This document shows positions 58,752 through 64,000 of a stretch of 64,000 nt of DNA, piece after piece (positions within the stretch are counted from its first letter, which is position 1; every line of letters begins with the position of its first letter). The DNA is from Clostridiales bacterium UBA3678. Its GTDB lineage: Bacteria > Bacillota > Clostridia > TANB77 > CAG-508. Position numbers and translations under genes: made by a program. The notes below the pieces were generated by a model. It saw nothing but the letters and a program-made list of their open reading frames with translations. It was not told the DNA's origin and searched no databases. The DNA lies in assembly GCA_002372935.1 (NCBI GenBank), contig DFJF01000007.1, forward strand, positions 33,293 to 97,292, given 5' to 3'.

Positions 58752-60260
58752 ATGAAAACTATATTAGAGTATTTAGAAAATTCAGAAAAAAAGCATAATT
58801 CTAAGGTTGCTGTAATAGATGAAACAGGAAGATATACATATAAAGAGTTAGTCGAAAATAGTAAGAAAATAGGATCTGGAATTTTGGAAAAAATTGATAA
58901 AGGAAATCCAGTTCCAGTATTAATGGAAAAAGGAAAAGAAACTTTGTCAACATTTTTTGGAATTGTATATGCTGGCTGTTTTTATTGCTTACTAAATCCT
59001 AGTTTACCAGAAACGAGATTAAAAAATATTATAAACACTTTAAATGCAAAATATATTGTTACAGATCAAGAGCATTCAGAATTAGCAACAAAATTAGTAA
59101 ACAAAGACTATATTTTATTAGAAGAAGATTTGAAAAATACAGATATTAATCAGACTAAATTAAATTTGATAAGACAAGAAATTTTAGATGTTGATCCATT
59201 ATATGCAAATTTTACATCTGGATCAACTGGTATTCCAAAAGGAGTAGTGGTAGGAAACAGATCAGTAATAGACTTTATAGATAATTTTACTAATATTTTC
59301 AATATAAATGAAAATGATATAATTGGAAATCAAGCACCATTTGATTTTGATGTATCTGTAAAAGACATATATTCTAGTATTAGTAAGGGTGCAACATTAG
59401 TCATAATACCTAAAAGATTATTTTCGTTACCAGTAAAGTTACTTGATTTTATATGTGAAAATAAAGTTACAACTTTAATTTGGGCAGTTTCGGCATTATG
59501 TCTAATTACAACATTCCATGGATTAGACTACAAAACTCCAAAATCTGTAAATAAAATTCTGTTTAGTGGTGAAGTTATGCCAATTAAGCACATTAAACAA
59601 TGGATTGAACACTTACCAAATGCAATGTTTGTAAATTTATATGGCCCAACAGAAATAACATGTAATTGTACATATCATATTGTGGATAAAAGCTTGAATT
59701 ATGTAAAATCAATCCCAATTGGAAAACATTTTCCAAATGAAGAAGTATTTTTATTAAACGACAAAAATGAATTAATAAAAGATACAGGAAAAACTGGAGA
59801 AATATGTGTTAAAGGTACATGTTTAGCGCTTGGTTATTATAATAATGAAGAACAAACGTCAAAAAGTTTCATACAAAATCCATTAAATCCTAATTATATT
59901 GATATAATATACAAGACTGGTGATTTAGGTGAATATGATGAAAATAATGATTTACATTTTTTAGGAAGAAAAGATTTTCAAATAAAATTTATGGGACATA
60001 GGATAGAATTAGAAGAGATAGAAAGAGCAATGGAAAAAATACCAGAAGTAGAGAGAAGCTGCTGCATATTCAATCAAGAAAAAGAAAAACTATACGGATT
60101 TTATGTGGGAAAAATAGATAAAAAACAAGTTCATGATTATCTAAAAAACAATTTACCTATATTTATGATTCCAAATAAAATTACACAAATAGAGAAATTT
60201 GAGTTGACTAAAAATGGAAAAATTGATAGAATGGCATTATTAAAAAATATAAAAAAATAA
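58752..60260 (+). CDS. dltA: DltA-like amino acid adenylation enzyme
   Basis: A 502-aa ANL-superfamily enzyme that activates an amino acid as adenylate and loads it on a carrier protein. FTSGSTGIPKGVVV is the P-loop (about residue 155), NLYGPTEITCN the aromatic/TE motif, YKTGDLGEYDE the ATP-ribose Asp and LTKNGKIDRMALL the catalytic Lys (about residue 493). Length and motif spacing match DltA, the D-alanine carrier-protein ligase of lipoteichoic acid modification. The genes after it (PLP enzyme, carrier protein, MBOAT, SGNH) support a dlt-type pathway, but the PLP enzyme makes it uncertain that the substrate is D-alanine. AAAAAGGAAAAGGG precedes the ATG. Confidence 0.85.
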   Translation: MKTILEYLENSEKKHNSKVAVIDETGRYTYKELVENSKKIGSGILEKIDKGNPVPVLMEKGKETLSTFFGIVYAGCFYCLLNPSLPETRLKNIINTLNAKYIVTDQEHSELATKLVNKDYILLEEDLKNTDINQTKLNLIRQEILDVDPLYANFTSGSTGIPKGVVVGNRSVIDFIDNFTNIFNINENDIIGNQAPFDFDVSVKDIYSSISKGATLVIIPKRLFSLPVKLLDFICENKVTTLIWAVSALCLITTFHGLDYKTPKSVNKILFSGEVMPIKHIKQWIEHLPNAMFVNLYGPTEITCNCTYHIVDKSLNYVKSIPIGKHFPNEEVFLLNDKNELIKDTGKTGEICVKGTCLALGYYNNEEQTSKSFIQNPLNPNYIDIIYKTGDLGEYDENNDLHFLGRKDFQIKFMGHRIELEEIERAMEKIPEVERSCCIFNQEKEKLYGFYVGKIDKKQVHDYLKNNLPIFMIPNKITQIEKFELTKNGKIDRMALLKNIKK

Positions 60261-60278
60261 ACTATAGGAGGAAAAGTT

Positions 60279-61490
60279 TTGGAAGATTTTATGATAAAAA
60301 ATATAATTGAAAAATATGATACACCAATATATGTCTTTGATATTAATATACTAAAGCAAAGAATAAAATATTTAAAAGAACATTTATCAGATAAAATAAA
60401 ATTATGTTATGCAGTTAAGGCAAATACTTTTATTGTAAATGAACTAAGTGATGATATAGAAAGACTTGAGGTATGTTCTCCTGGGGAATATAAAATTTGT
60501 CATGAACAAAATGTGCCTCAAGAAAAGATTGTAATTTCTGGTGTATATAAAACACCTTCTGAAATAGAGAATATGATTGTAAACAGTCCAAAGATTGGAA
60601 GATATACAATTGAGTCTTTAGAACAATTAGAATTATTGGATGAATTGTCAAAAAAATACAATATTAAATTAAACATTTTATTAAGACTTACTAGTGGAAA
60701 CCAATTTGGAGTAAATGAAGAAGACATCGAAAATATTATAAAAAATAGAGATAAATATAGAAAATTAAATTTTGTTGGAATACAGTATTTTTCAGGAACT
60801 CAAAAAAAATCAACAAAAAAGATTTTTAGAGAATTGGATTATTTGGACAATTTTATAAACCAATTAAAAACAAACTATGAGTTTAATGTAGAAGAATTAG
60901 AATATGGCGGAGGATTTGCTGTTAATTATTTTGATGGTCATGAATTTGATGAAGTTACATATTTAGAAGAAATTTCTAAAATGTTTGAAAATTTAAAATA
61001 TGATGGAAAAATAATTTTAGAACTTGGAAGGAGCATATCTGCTTCTTGTGGTAGTTATTTAACAAAAGTTGTTGATAAAAAAACAAATAAAGACGAGAAT
61101 TACGCAATATTAGATGGAGGAATAAATCAATTAGTTTATTTTGGACAGGTTATGGCAATGAAATTTCCATATTATGATATATATCCAAAACGCCAAAAAG
61201 AGGATATAAAAAAATGGAACTTGATGGGGTCTTTGTGTACAGTCAATGATATTTTAGTAAAACAATTACCAGTAAGTAATTTACAATTAGGAGATGTTTT
61301 TATATTTAAAAACACAGGAGCATATTGCATGACAGAATGTATTGCACTTTTCTTGAGTAGGGATTTACCTAAAGTAGCATTAATAAAAGGAGATAAAATA
61401 GAATTAGTCAGAAATTCGATAGAAACATATGTATTAAATATGTGTAATGAAAATAAAAATATAGAAAGGAAAGAGATTAAAAATGGATAG
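60279..61490 (+). CDS. PLP-dependent decarboxylase (DAP/ornithine decarboxylase family, fold III) in the dlt-like operon
   Basis: A 403-aa fold-III PLP enzyme. LCYAVKANTF carries the PLP Lys (about residue 48), EYGGGFAVNYF the Gly-rich phosphate loop, ELGRSISASCG matches the EPGR motif, GSLCTVNDIL the CxxxD dimer motif and NTGAYCMTE the GAY motif. All catalytic signatures of meso-DAP/Lys/Orn decarboxylases are present. TTG 60279 is preferred because AGGAGG lies 7 nt upstream; ATG 60291 is 19 nt away. Relatives such as BtrK decarboxylate carrier-protein-bound amino acids. The next gene encodes a carrier protein and overlaps by 8 nt, so decarboxylation of a tethered amino acid is a plausible inference. 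Confidence 0.82.
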   Translation: MEDFMIKNIIEKYDTPIYVFDINILKQRIKYLKEHLSDKIKLCYAVKANTFIVNELSDDIERLEVCSPGEYKICHEQNVPQEKIVISGVYKTPSEIENMIVNSPKIGRYTIESLEQLELLDELSKKYNIKLNILLRLTSGNQFGVNEEDIENIIKNRDKYRKLNFVGIQYFSGTQKKSTKKIFRELDYLDNFINQLKTNYEFNVEELEYGGGFAVNYFDGHEFDEVTYLEEISKMFENLKYDGKIILELGRSISASCGSYLTKVVDKKTNKDENYAILDGGINQLVYFGQVMAMKFPYYDIYPKRQKEDIKKWNLMGSLCTVNDILVKQLPVSNLQLGDVFIFKNTGAYCMTECIALFLSRDLPKVALIKGDKIELVRNSIETYVLNMCNENKNIERKEIKNG

Positions 61491-61713
61491 ATTAATAGAG
61501 ATTTTAGAAGAAATAGAAGATGGAGTAGATTATAAAAATTGCAAAACACTAATAGATGATCATTATTTAGATTCACTTTCAATTATATCATTAGTTGCAG
61601 AATTGGAGGATGAATTTGATATCACAATTCCAACAGTTGAAATTATACCTGAAAACTTTAATTCTGTAGAATCTATGTGGAAACTAATAACTAGATTACA
61701 AGAAGAAGGATAA
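61483..61713 (+). CDS. dltC: DltC-like carrier protein
   Basis: A 76-aa acyl/aminoacyl carrier protein. The phosphopantetheine site is HYLDSLSIISLVAEL (Ser about residue 32) in a four-helix ACP fold with acidic helices (EDEFDITIPTVEI). Size matches DltC. It overlaps the PLP enzyme gene by 8 nt and is followed by the MBOAT gene after 31 nt. It presumably carries the amino acid activated by the DltA-like enzyme to the membrane acyltransferase. Confidence 0.88.
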   Translation: MDRLIEILEEIEDGVDYKNCKTLIDDHYLDSLSIISLVAELEDEFDITIPTVEIIPENFNSVESMWKLITRLQEEG

Positions 61714-61744
61714 TATATAACAAAAATAGAAAGGTTTGAGTAAA

Positions 61745-63337
61745 ATGAGCTATAGTGATGCAACATATCTTGTATTATTTTTACCATTAACTATACTAAT
61801 ATATAATTTAATGCCACAAAAACACCGTTGGAAAGTATTATTAATCGCAAGCTATATATTTTTCTGGTGTATAAGCAAAAAATTAATTATTTTTATAATA
61901 TTTTCAACATTTTCAATTCATCACTTTGGATTATGGCTTAAAAGTATACAAGAAGAAAGAAATAAATTATTAAAAGAAGCGGAAAAAGAAAGCAAAAAAG
62001 CAATAAGAGCAGAATATTTAAAAAAGCAAAGAAAAGTTTTATTATTGGGTGTATTAATTCACCTTGGAATATTGCTTGTACTAAAATATTCAGGTTTTGC
62101 TTTAGAAAATCTAAATGCATTATTTGCGATGATAAAGATTCCAATTTCATTTAGTATAACCAAATATATGATGCCAATAGGAATATCTTTTTACACATTA
62201 CAAGCTATTTCATATATTACAGATGTATATCACGAAAAAATACAAGCAGATAGAAATTTGGGAAGACTTGCATTATTTATGACATTTTTTCCACAAATAA
62301 TGGAAGGTCCAATATGCAGATATTCAGATACAGCTATGCAATTATGGGAAGGAAAAAAAGTTACTTATCAAAATTTAAAATCTGGGTTATTACGTATAGG
62401 ATATGGAATTATTAAAAAGATTGTTATTGCTGATAGATTAAATATATTTGTACAAACAATATTTGAAAAATATTCAGAATTTGATGGTGGAATTGTAGCT
62501 ATTGGAGTTATATTATATACAGTTCAATTATATATGGACTTTTCAGGTGTTATGGATATTGTAATAGGAAGTGGAGAAATATTTGGAATAAAGATGCCCG
62601 AAAATTTCAGGCAACCATTTTTCTCAAAAACAATATCAGAATTTTGGACAAGGTGGCATATCACACTTGGAGCGTTTTTCAGAGATTATGTTTTTTATCC
62701 ATTGTCACTTTCAGAGCCATTAAAAAAACTTACTACTAAAGCAAGGAAAAAATTAGGAAAACATTATGGGCCACTTATATCAAGCAGTATTGCATTATTT
62801 TGTGTATGGTTTTGCAATGGGCTTTGGCATGGAGCAGCATGGTCTTTTATCTTTTTTGGAATGTACCATTTTGTATTAATTTTGACAGGTAATATAATTG
62901 AACCTTTAGTAAATATTGTAAATGAAAAATTACATATAAAAAAGGAAAATTGGATATATAAAACATTGCAAATAATAAGAACAACAATTTTAGTATTTAT
63001 TGGGGAATTATTTTTTGAAGCTAAAACAGTAAAAGATGGGTTTGCCATGTTAAATAGAATCTTTACTCAGTTTAGTTTTAATGGAATTTCAACAGGAGCC
63101 ATATTAGATAAAAATGGTATGGATTTAAAAGATTTTATTATAGTTGGAATAGGAATAATTTTTGTATATATAATAAGTATTTTAAAAGAAAAAAATGTAG
63201 ATATAAAAAAATGGGTTTTTGGACAAAAGATTGTAATAAGATGGTTAATATATTATGCAATTATATTTGTAGTGATAATATTAGGCGCTTATGGTATGAA
63301 TTATATTCCAGTTGATCCAATGTATGCAGGTTTTTAA
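61745..63337 (+). CDS. dltB: DltB/AlgI-like MBOAT acyltransferase
   Basis: A 530-aa polytopic membrane-bound O-acyltransferase. About 11 helices, the motif PQIMEGPICRY, DFSGVMDIVIG and SEFWTRWHITLGAFFRDYVFYPL are the MBOAT core, and NGLWHGAAWSF contains the catalytic His (about residue 360). It transfers the carrier-bound group across or onto cell-surface polymers, such as D-Ala onto teichoic acid in DltB. At 530 aa it is longer than DltB (about 400) and nearer to AlgI/PatA. ATG 61745 with AAAGG is preferred over TTG 61736. The SGNH gene follows after 23 nt. Confidence 0.9.
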   Translation: MSYSDATYLVLFLPLTILIYNLMPQKHRWKVLLIASYIFFWCISKKLIIFIIFSTFSIHHFGLWLKSIQEERNKLLKEAEKESKKAIRAEYLKKQRKVLLLGVLIHLGILLVLKYSGFALENLNALFAMIKIPISFSITKYMMPIGISFYTLQAISYITDVYHEKIQADRNLGRLALFMTFFPQIMEGPICRYSDTAMQLWEGKKVTYQNLKSGLLRIGYGIIKKIVIADRLNIFVQTIFEKYSEFDGGIVAIGVILYTVQLYMDFSGVMDIVIGSGEIFGIKMPENFRQPFFSKTISEFWTRWHITLGAFFRDYVFYPLSLSEPLKKLTTKARKKLGKHYGPLISSSIALFCVWFCNGLWHGAAWSFIFFGMYHFVLILTGNIIEPLVNIVNEKLHIKKENWIYKTLQIIRTTILVFIGELFFEAKTVKDGFAMLNRIFTQFSFNGISTGAILDKNGMDLKDFIIVGIGIIFVYIISILKEKNVDIKKWVFGQKIVIRWLIYYAIIFVVIILGAYGMNYIPVDPMYAGF

Positions 63338-63360
63338 ATAAGAAGGAGGAATAAACTAAG

Positions 63361-64000
63361 GTGAAAAAAATAATACTTAAATGCACTATATTTTGTACAA
63401 TATTTTTAATAATATTAATAATCCTTTCACATATAGTAGTTCCAAAAAATAATTCAAAAGAAGCAGGGATGGAAGATGAATTAGCAAATGGGATTTTAGC
63501 AGAACCAGAAAATACAATTGATGTTTTGGTTGTTGGTGATAGTGAATCATATTCATCTTATGTACCTCGTGAGATATGGAATGAATATGGAATTACATCA
63601 TATGTATGTGGAAATCCAAAACAGCCATTAAGCAGGTCATTGAGTTTTATATATAAAACTTTTAAAACTCAAAAACCAAAAATAGTTATGTTAGAGACAA
63701 ATACGATATATAGAAGAAGATCATTAATGTATCCATTATATGAGTTATCAGATAATATTTTGCCAATTTTTAAATACCATGATAGATGGAAAACTCTTAC
63801 AAAAAACGATCTTTTTGGTAAAGTGGATTATACAACAATACAAGATAGTAAAGGATATTATTATAGTGATATTATAAAATCATCAAAACCTGGGAAATAT
63901 ATGAGAAGGTCTAAGGATGAACGAAAAATTCCAAAGTCAAATAAATTATACATAAAAATAATGAAGAAGTATTGTGAAAAAAATGGAGCAAAATTGGTTT
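63361..64000 (+). CDS. SGNH/DltD-like surface protein (partial, runs off window)
   Basis: At least 213 aa; the 3' end is beyond the window. GTG 63361 follows AAGGAGGAAT. One N-terminal helix (IIFCTIFLIILIILSHIVV-like) leads to an extracytoplasmic domain with IDVLVVGDSESYSSYVPREIW, the G-D-S block of SGNH esterases as in DltD/AlgJ-type partners of MBOATs. Later QKPKIVMLETNTIYRRRS is consistent with that fold. The catalytic Asp-His block would lie downstream. As the fifth gene of the dlt-like operon it most likely completes amino-acyl or acyl transfer outside the membrane. Confidence 0.75.
   Translation, partial: MKKIILKCTIFCTIFLIILIILSHIVVPKNNSKEAGMEDELANGILAEPENTIDVLVVGDSESYSSYVPREIWNEYGITSYVCGNPKQPLSRSLSFIYKTFKTQKPKIVMLETNTIYRRRSLMYPLYELSDNILPIFKYHDRWKTLTKNDLFGKVDYTTIQDSKGYYYSDIIKSSKPGKYMRRSKDERKIPKSNKLYIKIMKKYCEKNGAKLV

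Overview
The window is a 64-kb, very AT-rich stretch of a Bacillota genome. It is almost certainly from a Clostridia-type organism. The evidence is low-GC codon use with A/T-ending codons, AGGAGG-type ribosome binding sites, sigma-A promoters, a spoIIM-xerD pair, a SigV/RsiV pair, TasA/SipW-type matrix clusters and a dlt-like operon. A gut-dwelling, uncultured lineage is my inference, because diversity-generating-retroelement targets of the kind seen here are common there.

Layout. 0-2.3 kb: pnp. 2.3-2.8 kb (minus): a YcgQ-like membrane protein. 3.0-7.6 kb: a first matrix cluster with two camelysin/TasA-like proteins, then a small protein, a 539-aa coiled-coil protein and a SipW-type signal peptidase. 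7.6-17.1 kb: a 513-aa unknown protein divergent from a giant 2,600-aa repeat adhesin. 17.3-24.5 kb: a class A PBP, then cysS, trpS and argS. 24.6-26.2 kb: a prepilin-like protein with a GC-rich 3' end that looks like the variable region of a diversity-generating retroelement. 26.4-36.2 kb: pyk, rpiB, a TagO-rubredoxin fusion, rnc, a radical-SAM pseudoenzyme, an AI-2E family transporter, a Rel homologue with a decayed synthetase site, and tyrS. 36.3-45.3 kb: a second, larger matrix cluster that also carries a membrane-anchored McrB-like AAA+ ATPase, a DUF2357 protein and a catalytically dead S26 homologue. 45.4-53.9 kb: pfk, an iron alcohol dehydrogenase, spoIIM, xerD, a ROK kinase and an SsuABC/TauABC-type transporter. 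53.9-64 kb: a tRNA with CAT anticodon, sigV-rsiV, a phosphoesterase, a UDP-sugar pyrophosphorylase, a TcdA-like E1 enzyme and a dlt-like operon that runs off the window. That operon contains a PLP decarboxylase and is preceded by an ECF-type promoter.

The most striking observation concerns the codon CGG. I scanned the coding sequence by eye. I found in-frame CGG at only five places: the YcgQ-like gene, the first TasA-like gene, the AI-2E transporter, the ABC permease and the N-terminus of sigV. In all five the gene is broken at exactly that codon, and it is restored by skipping one base, so that CGGN is read as one residue or as C plus glycine GGN. Out-of-phase CGG triplets are frequent and harmless, and CGA, CGC and CGT occur in frame. 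This looks like obligatory +1 recoding at CGG rather than five independent pseudogenes or sequencing errors.

Functionally the window is dominated by the cell surface. It encodes two SipW/camelysin fibre systems, a giant adhesin, a hypervariable surface protein, peptidoglycan and teichoic-acid enzymes, and a lysozyme-type stress sigma factor that may drive the dlt-like operon.
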